From positions 1-64,000 of the forward strand of contig NWQL01000003.1 of assembly GCA_002798175.1 (NCBI GenBank): a stretch of 64,000 nt of DNA, read 5' to 3'. This document shows positions 1-7,591 of this stretch, piece by piece. The DNA comes from Lysobacteraceae bacterium NML91-0213. Its GTDB lineage: Bacteria > Pseudomonadota > Gammaproteobacteria > Xanthomonadales > Xanthomonadaceae. The position numbers and the translations under genes are program-made. How positions within the stretch are numbered: position 1 is the first letter of the stretch; every line of letters begins with the position of its first letter. The notes under the pieces were generated by a model. That model did no database searches. It worked only from the letters and a program-made list of their open reading frames with translations, and was not told the origin of the DNA.

Positions 1-1323
1 GGCGACCAGCGGCTCGGCCGCGACTGCCGCGCCCTGCGCCCGCGCGTGCAGCTGTTCGGGCGACCAGGGCAGGGCGGCGTCGCCCTCGAGCGCGGCCAGC
101 GCGTCGTACAGCGGCGTCCAGGCGGCCTGGGCACGGGCCAGCACGGTGCCGTCGACGGTGGGCAGGCCAAGCCGGTCGACCGCGGCCAGCTGCTCGCGCA
201 CCGCCACGATGTCGCGCAGCAGACCGTCGCGCAGCTGCAGCAGCCGGTCGCGGTCGCGGCTGGCCAGTTCGTCCAGCTGCGCCTGCCCGCCGTAGCCCTC
301 GCTGCCCTGCAGCAGCGCCTGCGCCCGGCCGTGCTCGGCGCGCAGGCTTTCGCGCTGCACGCGTGCGTCGGCCAGTGCGCGCTGCGTGGCCGCCAGGCCA
401 GCGGTGGCTTCATCGAATTCCTCCTGCGCCCGTTCGACCTGCTCGCCCAGCAGATCGCGCTCGTACGCGGCGGCCAGCGCGCGATAGGAGGCCGCGCGCA
501 CCGCCTGGGCGGCGATGCGGCCGTACTGCGCATCGGCCTTCGCCGCCGATTCGATGCGGTGCTGCAGCTGCTCAATGCGCTCCTTGATCTGCCGGAAGCT
601 GTCGAGCAGGGCGCGGAAGCGGGCGACGTCGGTCGGCCGGTCCTCGGCCACCAGCGTGCGCACGAACAGGTCGACGTCCTCGACGCGCTGCAGGTTCAGC
701 GCGTTCTGGAAGGCCTTGCGGAAGGCGTTGAGGTCGGGATGCGCGCCCGGCGCGGCGCGCAGGCGGGTCAGCAGGTCCTTGACGAAGCGCTCGCCGCTGG
801 CGTGGAACTCGGGGCTGGTGCCGGCCTCGCGGCAGCGGCGGCCGGCGAGCTCGCGGAAGCGGCTCCATTCCAGCGGCAGCTCCTTTCCGCTGATCCTCTC
901 GACGTGGTCCTCCAGTTCCAGGACCACCCCCGGCAGCAGGTACAGGCCGTGCTGGCGGTGGTCGGGCTCGTCGACCGACGCGCCCAGCGCGATGCCCGCG
1001 GTCAGCGGCAGGCCGCTGTCCTGGTCGCGGAACACCAGGCTGATGTAGGTGGTGGCGGTGCGGCGCTTGCGGCCGTCGTCGCCGCTGCGGTACACGCCCA
1101 GGCAGTAGTCGCGGATGCTGCGCGCGCGGGCCTTGCCGCCGGCCTGGGCGTTGAAGTGGATGTAGCGGCGGTCGCCGCCGAGCAGCACGATCTGCAGCGC
1201 GTCGAGGAGCGCGCTCTTGCCGGCGCCGTTGGGGGCGATGATCGCGCTGGTGCGGTCGAACTGCAGGGTCTGCGCCTCGAACAGGAAGAACTGCAGCAGG
1301 TGCATCCGTTCAAGCTGCTGCAT
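1..1323 (-). CDS. jetC: Wadjet JetC-like SMC/SbcC-family ATPase (partial, C-terminus off the window)
   Basis: This would be the SMC-type motor of a Wadjet complex, which in studied systems extrudes and helps cleave small circular plasmid DNA. The frame is open from the ATG at 1323 to the window edge (441 codons seen). Residues 30-37 form a Walker A (APNGAGKS) right after an N-terminal strand typical of SbcC/MukB-like heads, followed by a long Arg/Glu/Ala-rich stretch consistent with coiled coil. The start overlaps the 3' end of jetB, giving the order jetA-jetB-jetC expected of Wadjet; jetD (Toprim nuclease) would lie beyond position 1 and cannot be seen. A second ATG at 1305 is possible. The family call rests on the neighbours as much as on the head motif; a generic SbcC-like ATPase is the alternative. 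Confidence 0.78.
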   Translation of the reverse strand, partial: MQQLERMHLLQFFLFEAQTLQFDRTSAIIAPNGAGKSALLDALQIVLLGGDRRYIHFNAQAGGKARARSIRDYCLGVYRSGDDGRKRRTATTYISLVFRDQDSGLPLTAGIALGASVDEPDHRQHGLYLLPGVVLELEDHVERISGKELPLEWSRFRELAGRRCREAGTSPEFHASGERFVKDLLTRLRAAPGAHPDLNAFRKAFQNALNLQRVEDVDLFVRTLVAEDRPTDVARFRALLDSFRQIKERIEQLQHRIESAAKADAQYGRIAAQAVRAASYRALAAAYERDLLGEQVERAQEEFDEATAGLAATQRALADARVQRESLRAEHGRAQALLQGSEGYGGQAQLDELASRDRDRLLQLRDGLLRDIVAVREQLAAVDRLGLPTVDGTVLARAQAAWTPLYDALAALEGDAALPWSPEQLHARAQGAAVAAEPLVA

Positions 1324-1944
1324 CGTCGTCCTCCGTGGCCAGGCCGGCGTCATCGTGGTCGTCGTCGAGGGTGTGCTGGTCAAGGCGCTGCAGCCACTGC
1401 TCGCCGACGATGTCGACGATGGCCGGGCGCACCAGCAGGTGAAAGGGCTGGAGTTCGTCGGGTTCGCCTTCGACCAGGCGGCAGACGCCCCAGCGCTTGA
1501 GCGTCGCGGCCAGCGCGCGCAGCGTGCCGATCTCTGGCATCGGCCGGTCGGTGAGCGCCGGGTAGGCCTCCTGCAGGTCGGGCAGTTCCACCACCACCTC
1601 GCCGTGTTCTTCGATGCGGCCCTGGCGCATGGCCTCGTCGTAGCGCTGGCGCAGGACCAGCAGCAGGAGGGTCTCGTCCAGGCGCACCGGCGTGCCTTCG
1701 CCGTGGCGGGGCAGGCGACGATGTAGCGGTGGTTGCCGTTGCGCTCCAGACGGATGCCCAGCGGCGCCAGCGCCGCCGCGAAGTCGTCGAGGAACTCCTC
1801 CACCAGTTGGTAGGCCACGCGCGTACGCTGGTCGGCGGCATACAGCACCTGCTCGGTTACCAGGCGGTAGGCCACGCGCTCGAAGTCCTGTTCGGTATAG
1901 GTGCCATTGGTGAGTTGGCTCAGCGTGTTCCAGCTGCGTTTCAT
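1310..1944 (-). pseudogene. jetB: Wadjet JetB-like protein (DUF4194), single-base frameshift
   Basis: JetB is the KITE-type bridging subunit of Wadjet. The ATG at 1944 overlaps the jetA stop (ATGA). Translation gives a DUF4194-like N-terminus (MKRSWNTLSQ... to HRYIVACP), but at the run of four C on the coding strand (1708-1711 in plus coordinates) the rest of the domain (RHGEGTPVRLDETLLLLVLR...) continues in the -1 frame to the stop at 1310. Restoring one C gives a plausible 211-residue protein, the usual family size. As written, the N-terminal frame has no stop and reads straight into jetC, so no intact JetB is encoded. Either this is an inactivating mutation or an indel error in a homopolymer; programmed frameshifting is possible but the site is not a canonical slippery heptamer. 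Confidence 0.75.
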
Positions 1945-3389
1945 GCGGCGGTCCGTGGCAGTGGCGCGGGGCGGTGGAGGACGAAGCGCGGCGCGCGCAG
2001 GAAGCCGTTGTCGCCGGGTTCGCCGGCGTCGAGCACTTCAACGCGGACGCCTTGCAGCAGGCGGGCCAGCGGATCGTCGCGGCGCAGGCCACCGATGCGC
2101 CGGCTGCGTTGGGCAAGCGTCAGCAGGGTCTGGTAGGCGCGCAGGTCCTGGATCGAGGCGATGCCGAGCTGCGACGACTCCACGCTGCCGATGGCAGGAA
2201 GGTAGCGGCCGACGTAGCGCGCCATGTCGTCGGCGGTGACCAGGCGCGCGCGTTTCATCCGCCGCAGCAGGGCCAGGCGCGCCAGCTGTTCGGGGGTGGG
2301 CCGCTGCACGCTGTTGGCGCTGCGCGGGATCGGCCGTGGCTTGCGCCGGGGCGGGCGCAGCTGGTGTTCGTCCATCAGCGCGCCGGGCGCCACCGGCATG
2401 CGCAGGTCTTCCTCCGGCGCCCGCAGCGCGCCGCGGCAGGCGCGGCGCAGCAGCGCGTCGAGCCGGTCCGGTGCGCGCAGGCGGTAGTCGAGGAAGGCCA
2501 GCGCGCGGCGGTTGGCCTGGCGCATGTCCTCGTCCAGGCGCGCCAGGTATTCGTCGATGCGATCCAGCTCCTGCAGTCGGCGCAGGGCGCGCTGCAGCCG
2601 CGCTTCCGCGCGCTGTGCGTCGCCGTCGGCGAAGTGCTCGCCGTACCAGGCCAGCAGGCGGTCGCGCAGCGGTCCGGTCTCCAGCTGCCGCGCCATCGCC
2701 AGGATCGCGCTGCGCCGCGCCAGCGGGTGGTCGGCCTTGTGCAGGTCGGCGTAGTCGCCGATGAAGAAGCGGCCGACGTAGCGCTCGAACCACTGGCGCG
2801 CGAACTGCGCGGTGGTTTCCGAGCGGCTGAGCTCCGGCATCAGGTCGCGCACCTGCAGGCTCATCGAGGCCAGCGAGGCCAGCAGCCGGCGCGCCTGGTC
2901 GGCGGCCTCGTCCAGCGTGTCGCCGCCGGCGCGGCCTTCGAGCACCTGCTGCAGCTGCAACTCGATCGAGCGGATCCGCGCCGAGACGAAGGTCGGGCCG
3001 CGCTCGGTGAATTCGAGCAGCAGCGACAGCAACTGCGATACCGCAGGCGTCATCGACGCCATTTCACGCGCGCCGAGCTTCTCCTGCCGCAGCCAGCCGG
3101 CCTGGCGGAAACGCTCGTAGATGGTGTTGGCGCGGATGGCCAGCGGCGTGTCCGGCGCCTGTCCATCCTCGGCCTCCCATGGATCATCGCCCAGCAGGTA
3201 GCGTTCGATCGCCGAGGTGATCTCGCGGCGGGGATAGCCCTGGCTGGGCGGGGGCGGTGCGTCAGGGCCGAAGAACTCGTCGAACAGGCGGCACAGCAGC
3301 AGCCAGTAGTGCTCGCGGTTAGCCGAGGCCAGCGGGCTGAACAGACCCGGAGGAACCAGCGAGAACAGGGTGGGCGGCGATGTCGTCAA
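1941..3389 (-). CDS. jetA: Wadjet JetA-like kleisin subunit
   Basis: JetA is the kleisin-like subunit that links the SMC heads in Wadjet. The call rests on the characteristic N-terminus (LFSPLASANREHYWLLLCRL then FDEFFGPD), a winged-helix-like segment with YPRREI, an all-helical middle with many Arg and Glu, and the order with jetB and jetC. I chose the TTG at 3389 because GGAG lies 7 nt upstream and homologues begin near the LFSPL segment; the longer open frame upstream looks non-coding. That gives 482 aa, a normal length. The stop overlaps the jetB start by ATGA, so the two are translationally coupled. No other function is evident; a MukF/MksF-type condensin kleisin would be the main alternative. 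Confidence 0.75.
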   Translation of the reverse strand: MTTSPPTLFSLVPPGLFSPLASANREHYWLLLCRLFDEFFGPDAPPPPSQGYPRREITSAIERYLLGDDPWEAEDGQAPDTPLAIRANTIYERFRQAGWLRQEKLGAREMASMTPAVSQLLSLLLEFTERGPTFVSARIRSIELQLQQVLEGRAGGDTLDEAADQARRLLASLASMSLQVRDLMPELSRSETTAQFARQWFERYVGRFFIGDYADLHKADHPLARRSAILAMARQLETGPLRDRLLAWYGEHFADGDAQRAEARLQRALRRLQELDRIDEYLARLDEDMRQANRRALAFLDYRLRAPDRLDALLRRACRGALRAPEEDLRMPVAPGALMDEHQLRPPRRKPRPIPRSANSVQRPTPEQLARLALLRRMKRARLVTADDMARYVGRYLPAIGSVESSQLGIASIQDLRAYQTLLTLAQRSRRIGGLRRDDPLARLLQGVRVEVLDAGEPGDNGFLRAPRFVLHRPAPLPRTAA

Positions 3390-3696
3390 ACGGACTCTCC
3401 GGCCGGGCGGGGTGCCCGGGGACCAACGTGGCCGCACCAGTATCGCCGTGAGCGTCGCGGCAGGCGAGACGGCCGGTACCCACCGCACGCCGGTGATTCC
3501 GCCCGGCGTTGCATCCTTGCACCGCCGGGAAAGAGCGGCCTGCTCCGCATACGCGGACGGCGTGCGGGCCTGATGTGAATGGAGCCCGGTGGCGCGCGTG
3601 GGCATCAGCGGTTGATCCCCGCACCCGCGGCCCCCATCCCTGTACGGACACGCGCCCGCGCATCCGCGCCGCGGCGCCGTCTTCCGGAGAGCTGTC
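3390..3696. other. Intergenic region between divergent jetA and the LLM gene
   Basis: About 300 bases with no convincing gene. It must hold the jetA promoter (minus strand) and the promoter of the mini-ORF/oxidoreductase unit (plus strand), but I see no clear -35/-10 pair, operator or terminator. Short open frames here have neighbours' shadow composition and no ribosome site. Confidence 0.5.
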
Positions 3697-3759
3697 ATGT
3701 CGACGATTGCGTTCCACGCCGTGCCCCGTGCCAACCCGTTCGCAGGGTGCGACCGATGA
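3697..3759 (+). CDS. 20-residue mini-ORF coupled to the LLM oxidoreductase
   Basis: An ATG preceded by a good ribosome site (CCGGAGAG, about 5 nt spacing) opens a 20-codon frame, [10 protein letters not shown]... ending FAGCDR. Its TGA overlaps the ATG of the next gene (ATGA at 3756-3759) in a different frame, whereas the oxidoreductase itself has no strong ribosome site of its own. This arrangement fits a leader peptide providing translational coupling. It is too short to recognise a family; a modified-peptide precursor is conceivable because the neighbour is a flavin monooxygenase, but nothing else supports that. No experimental support is visible. Confidence 0.4.
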   Translation: MSTIAFHAVPRANPFAGCDR

Positions 3760-4769
3760 GCGCCGCTCCGATGCCGAAGCTGTCGATCCTCGAACTCGGC
3801 CGGGTGCGCGAGGGCGGCGATCGCCGGACCGCGCTCGACGAGGCGCGCGAGCTCGCGCGCCAGGCCGAGGGCTGGGGCTACGAGCGGTTCTGGATCGCCG
3901 AACACCACAACATGCCGGCAGTAACCACCGCGGCGACCTCGATCGTGATCGCGCACGTGGCTGCCGGCACGCAGCGCATCCGCGTCGGCGCCGGCGGGGT
4001 GATGCTGCCCAACCACGCGCCCTACGTCATCGCCGAGCAGTTCGGCACCCTGGCCACGCTGTTTCCCGGCCGCATCGACCTCGGCCTCGGCCGTGCGCCG
4101 GGCACCGACCAGCTCACCCTTCGCGCGCTGCGCCGGCCGCCGGGCAATTCCGACAACTTCCCCCAGGACGTGCAGGAGCTGCAGGCCTGGCTGGGCCCGG
4201 TGCAGCCGGGGCAGCGCATCGAGGCGGTGCCGGGCTCGGGCACGGAGGTGCCGCTGTGGATCCTCGGCTCCAGCCTGTTCGGTGCGCAGCTGGCCGCCGA
4301 ACTGGGCCTGCCGTTCGGCTTCGCCTCGCACTTCGCCCCGCAGATGCTCGACCAGGCGCTGGCGATCTACCGCGAGCGCTTCAAACCCTCTGCGCAGCTC
4401 GACCGGCCGTATGCGTTGGTGGGCGTGAACATCATCGCCGCGCCCACCGATGCCGAAGCCCGGCGCCTGGCCACCAGCCAGCAGATGTCGTTTGCCGATC
4501 TCTTCCGCGGCGCGCGCAACCTCACCCAGCCGCCGATCGACGACATCGAGCAGTACTGGACGCCGATGGAGAAGGCGCAGGCGGCGCAGATGCTGGCGCA
4601 CAGCATCATCGGCGGGCCCGACACGGTGCGCGCCGGCATGCAGGCGCTGGCCGGACGCACCGAGGCCGACGAACTGATGGTGGTGTCGGATGTCTACGAC
4701 TTCGGGCACCGCCTGCGCTCGTTCCGGATGATCGCGGAGATCGCCGGCGCGCATCCGCCGCCGATGTGA
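3756..4769 (+). CDS. LLM-class flavin-dependent oxidoreductase
   Basis: A luciferase-like (bacterial luciferase alpha/beta fold) FMN or F420-dependent monooxygenase, 337 aa from the ATG at 3756. Family signatures seen: [14 protein letters not shown] near the N-terminus, [19 protein letters not shown], the [22 protein letters not shown] segment, and [15 protein letters not shown]. These match the MsnO8/YhbW-like subgroup. The substrate cannot be inferred. The upstream ATG at 3579 in the same frame was rejected because that extension has no ribosome site and low-complexity Arg/Pro composition. It lies divergent from the Wadjet operon and 70 nt before the diguanylate cyclase, so operon membership with either is uncertain. 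Confidence 0.88.
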   Translation: MSAAPMPKLSILELGRVREGGDRRTALDEARELARQAEGWGYERFWIAEHHNMPAVTTAATSIVIAHVAAGTQRIRVGAGGVMLPNHAPYVIAEQFGTLATLFPGRIDLGLGRAPGTDQLTLRALRRPPGNSDNFPQDVQELQAWLGPVQPGQRIEAVPGSGTEVPLWILGSSLFGAQLAAELGLPFGFASHFAPQMLDQALAIYRERFKPSAQLDRPYALVGVNIIAAPTDAEARRLATSQQMSFADLFRGARNLTQPPIDDIEQYWTPMEKAQAAQMLAHSIIGGPDTVRAGMQALAGRTEADELMVVSDVYDFGHRLRSFRMIAEIAGAHPPPM

Positions 4770-4839
4770 GCCACTGGCGCTGACGGGGGCTGAATGGCGG
4801 GCTGCGCTAGAGTCGCAGTCCGCTTCCCGCCTCCACGCC

Positions 4840-6624
4840 ATGCTGCAACGCCTGCACCTGCCCCGGACCTACCGCGTCGACCGCCTGCTGCTGGCGGTGC
4901 TGATCGCCTCCACCGCCTGGCTTGCACTGACCTTTGCGCGCGGCCCCGGCGAACTGGCCGCGGTGTGGGTGGGCAATGGCCTCCTGGCCGGCTGGCTGCT
5001 GAGCCGGCGCACCCGCACCTGGCCCGGCTATCTGGCCGTGGCCTATGCCGCCGAACTGCCGGCGCGGCTGCTGGCGGGTGACGAGCCGTCGTACGCGGCG
5101 CTGATCGCACTGTTCAACTCGGCCGAGGCGCTGCTGGTGGCGGGGCTCATCCGCAGGCGGGTGCCCGACGTCCGCGCGCCCGGCGACTGGATGCGCCTGG
5201 GTGGTGTCGCGATCGCCGCGACCCTGGCCGCGTGCGCGGTGTCCGGGCTGGCGGCGGCCGCGGTGGCGCACGGGATGCACGACCAGCCGTTCGGCACTGC
5301 GTTCGGGAGCTGGTATGCCGCGCACGTGCTGGGCATGGTGATCGTGGCCACCACCACGCTGGTGGTGCAGCGTCGCGGCCGGCAGATGTTCACGGTGGGC
5401 GGCGGCGCCAGCCTCGCCGCGACGATGGGCCTGCTGCTGGCGGTGTCGGTCGCGGCGTTCCTCACCCCGTTTCCGGTGCTGTTCCTGGCGTATCCGGCGC
5501 TGCTGCTGGTGGCGGTGCGGCACGGCTTCGCCGGTGCCGCGCTGGGGGTGATCGCGCTGGGCCTGACCGGCGCCTGGCTCACGCACCTGGGCCACGGCCC
5601 GCTATGGTTGCCCGGGCTCGACGACGGCGGTCGCATCGCGCTGCTGCAGCTCTACCTCGCCGGTGGCTGCCTGATGACCATCCCGATGAGCCTGGCGATG
5701 AGCGAGCGCCAGCGCCTGGTGCGGCAGCTGGCCGACAGCGAGCGCCGCTACCGCACCCTGGCCGACCATTCGCACGATGTCATCGCCCGCATCAGCGCCG
5801 AGGGCCGGCTGCTGTACGTCTCGCCGGCCAGCGCCGGGATGTTCGGCTGGGCGCCCGGGGAGATCGCCGGCGAGGGCTGGGAGATCCTGCACCCCGACGA
5901 CCGCGTGCTGCAGCGGCGGGCGATGGCACGGGTGCTGGCCGATGGCGAGCCCCGCACGCACGTGTACCGGGTGCGCCATCGCGACGGCCACTACGTGTGG
6001 ATCGAGGCGGTGTCGCGGCGCATCCCCGCCGACGATGGCGCGCACGCCGACATCCTGCTCAATGCCCGCGACGTCACCGCGCGGGTGGCCGCCGAGCAGG
6101 CGCTGGAGGCCAGCCGCCGCGAGCTGGAACGGCTGGCGCGGGTGGATCCGCTGACCGGCCTGGCCAACCGCCGCCAGTTCGACGACCGCATCGACCAGGC
6201 GCTGCAACGGCTGCAGCGCCATGCCACGCCGGTGGCGGTGCTGTGCATGGACATCGACCACTTCAAGCGCATCAACGACGGCCATGGCCACGCCATCGGC
6301 GACGCGGTGCTGCAGCAGTTCGCCGCGCGCCTGCAGGCTTCCGTGCGCGCGACCGACCTGGTGGCGCGGCTGGGTGGCGATGAATTCACCATCCTGGTGG
6401 AGAACGCCGTGCCGGGCACCGCCGAGACCATCGCCGGCAAGATCATCGAGGCCGGCGCGCAGCCGATCGCGGCGGGCGGCACCACCCTGGCCATCGCCAC
6501 CAGCATCGGCATCGCCTACGCCAACCGGCCGATCGACGCGGTGACGCTGATGGCGCAGGCCGATGCCGCGCTGTACGCGGCCAAGGACGCCGGCCGCAAC
6601 GGCTATCGCGTGCACGCCGGTTGA
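4840..6624 (+). CDS. MASE1-PAS-GGDEF diguanylate cyclase
   Basis: A membrane-bound sensor that should make cyclic di-GMP from two GTP. Residues 1 to about 290 contain several hydrophobic spans of the MASE1 type (for example VWVGNGLLAGWLLSRR, and HVLGMVIVATTTLVV). A PAS domain follows at about 300-425 (YRTLADHSHDVIARISAEGR, ending NARDVTARVAAE), then a GGDEF domain to residue 594. The active motif GGDEF is intact at 512-516, DIDHFKRINDGHGH is conserved, and an RATD I-site lies five residues before GGDEF, implying product inhibition. The signal is unknown. It stands alone; an EAL protein at 13604 is the only other c-di-GMP gene here. Confidence 0.92.
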   Translation: MLQRLHLPRTYRVDRLLLAVLIASTAWLALTFARGPGELAAVWVGNGLLAGWLLSRRTRTWPGYLAVAYAAELPARLLAGDEPSYAALIALFNSAEALLVAGLIRRRVPDVRAPGDWMRLGGVAIAATLAACAVSGLAAAAVAHGMHDQPFGTAFGSWYAAHVLGMVIVATTTLVVQRRGRQMFTVGGGASLAATMGLLLAVSVAAFLTPFPVLFLAYPALLLVAVRHGFAGAALGVIALGLTGAWLTHLGHGPLWLPGLDDGGRIALLQLYLAGGCLMTIPMSLAMSERQRLVRQLADSERRYRTLADHSHDVIARISAEGRLLYVSPASAGMFGWAPGEIAGEGWEILHPDDRVLQRRAMARVLADGEPRTHVYRVRHRDGHYVWIEAVSRRIPADDGAHADILLNARDVTARVAAEQALEASRRELERLARVDPLTGLANRRQFDDRIDQALQRLQRHATPVAVLCMDIDHFKRINDGHGHAIGDAVLQQFAARLQASVRATDLVARLGGDEFTILVENAVPGTAETIAGKIIEAGAQPIAAGGTTLAIATSIGIAYANRPIDAVTLMAQADAALYAAKDAGRNGYRVHAG

Positions 6625-6738
6625 GGGTGGTTGCGGGATCCATGGACGTGCACCGGCGCATCCACTGCAGGGGCCGTTGGCGCGGCGCTCACCGCCGTGG
6701 ACCTAGGGTTGCCTGTCCCTTCCCCCGATCGCCGCGCC

Positions 6739-7482
6739 ATGCATGCAAGCATCCCCCAGGTGTCGCCTGCGTCCGTCGCGACGGGGTTGCCCGCGCACGT
6801 ACGCGCCGCGTCGCTGCCACCCGCCAACGACGTGGTCGTTGCCCATCCCGCCTGGTGCGATCGGCTGCCGCTGCTCGATGCCGACGCGCTGTTCGCCGCG
6901 GCCGGGCGCGTGGTGCTGGTGGCGCCGCGCCCCGGTGACGGGCTGGCGGCCGCCGGCGGGCTGCTCGCCGCCGCCGCCCGGCATGGCCTGCCGGTCTGGG
7001 CCTGGGTGCTGACAGACGACGAACCCGGCCACCCGCGGGCCGGGCAGGCACGGCCGTGGCGGACGCGGCTGGATGCGGCGCTGGACGTTCTCGGTGTGCG
7101 CAGCGGTGGCATCGAGCGCTTCCGCCTGCCCATCGACAACCTGCGCGCGGCCCCCGATGCGCTCGCTGATCGCCTGCGCCGCCTGCTCCAGCCCGGCGAC
7201 GTGGTGCTCGCCCCCGACGCGACCGGCGCGGACGCAGCCGTTGCCCGCGCGCTGGCCATGGCGGGCAGCACGACCGGCTGCACCCGGCTCGGCGTCCTCG
7301 CCGCCGACGGCCATGCCACGCCCACGGGCATCGATCACCGCGCGCTGCGGCGATTCGAGCTCGACGCCGGCCTGCTTGCCCGCAAGCGCGCGGCGCTGCA
7401 GGTGTCCGGTGGTTTTCGCACCACGGGTGCACAGGCGGTGGCGGCAGGGCGTCCGGACGTCGAACTCCTCGCCGCGGGCTGA
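6739..7482 (+). CDS. PIG-L deacetylase-like protein lacking the metal-binding motif
   Basis: The core RVVLVAPRPGDGLAAAGGLLA followed by GLPVWAWVLTDDE has the layout of PIG-L (LmbE) N-acetyl-sugar deacetylases, and DVVLAPDATGADAAVARALA aligns with the second motif. In active members these read AHPDDE and HxDH; here the zinc ligands are gone (APRPGDG at residues 62-68, and no His in the second motif). It is therefore probably a catalytically dead paralogue, 247 aa from the ATG at 6739; an in-frame ATG at 6631 is possible. A complete PIG-L partner, often found with glycosyltransferases and SAM methyltransferases in xanthomonads, is not nearby. The function is unknown. Confidence 0.55.
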   Translation: MHASIPQVSPASVATGLPAHVRAASLPPANDVVVAHPAWCDRLPLLDADALFAAAGRVVLVAPRPGDGLAAAGGLLAAAARHGLPVWAWVLTDDEPGHPRAGQARPWRTRLDAALDVLGVRSGGIERFRLPIDNLRAAPDALADRLRRLLQPGDVVLAPDATGADAAVARALAMAGSTTGCTRLGVLAADGHATPTGIDHRALRRFELDAGLLARKRAALQVSGGFRTTGAQAVAAGRPDVELLAAG

Positions 7483-7566
7483 CCCCGCTCGCGCCCGCCG
7501 GCCGGTCGGCGCCCAGGGGTCGCCCCGGATCCCGCATCCGCCCGGAACGTGGCACCATAGCGCGAA

Positions 7567-7580
7567 TGTAACCGATTACA
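7567..7580 (+). promoter_or_regulatory. LacI-type palindromic operator upstream of the GH3 gene
   Basis: The 14-mer TGTAACCGATTACA is an imperfect palindrome (12 of 14 positions symmetric) with the central CG typical of LacI/GalR-family operators. It ends 11 nt before the GTG start at 7592, so a bound repressor would block initiation. A related site precedes opgD at 14806-14819. The regulator is not in the window. Confidence 0.55.
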
Positions 7581-7591
7581 ACGGAGTGGAC

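Noticed and set aside
46-1500. 484-aa plus-strand frame antisense to jetC
   Set aside because: It is a shadow of the GC-rich minus-strand gene: composition is Ala/Gln/Val without domains, and the opposite frame has a P-loop.
1974-3578. 534-aa plus-strand frame antisense to jetA
   Set aside because: Antisense to a recognisable coding region, no ribosome site, no family features.
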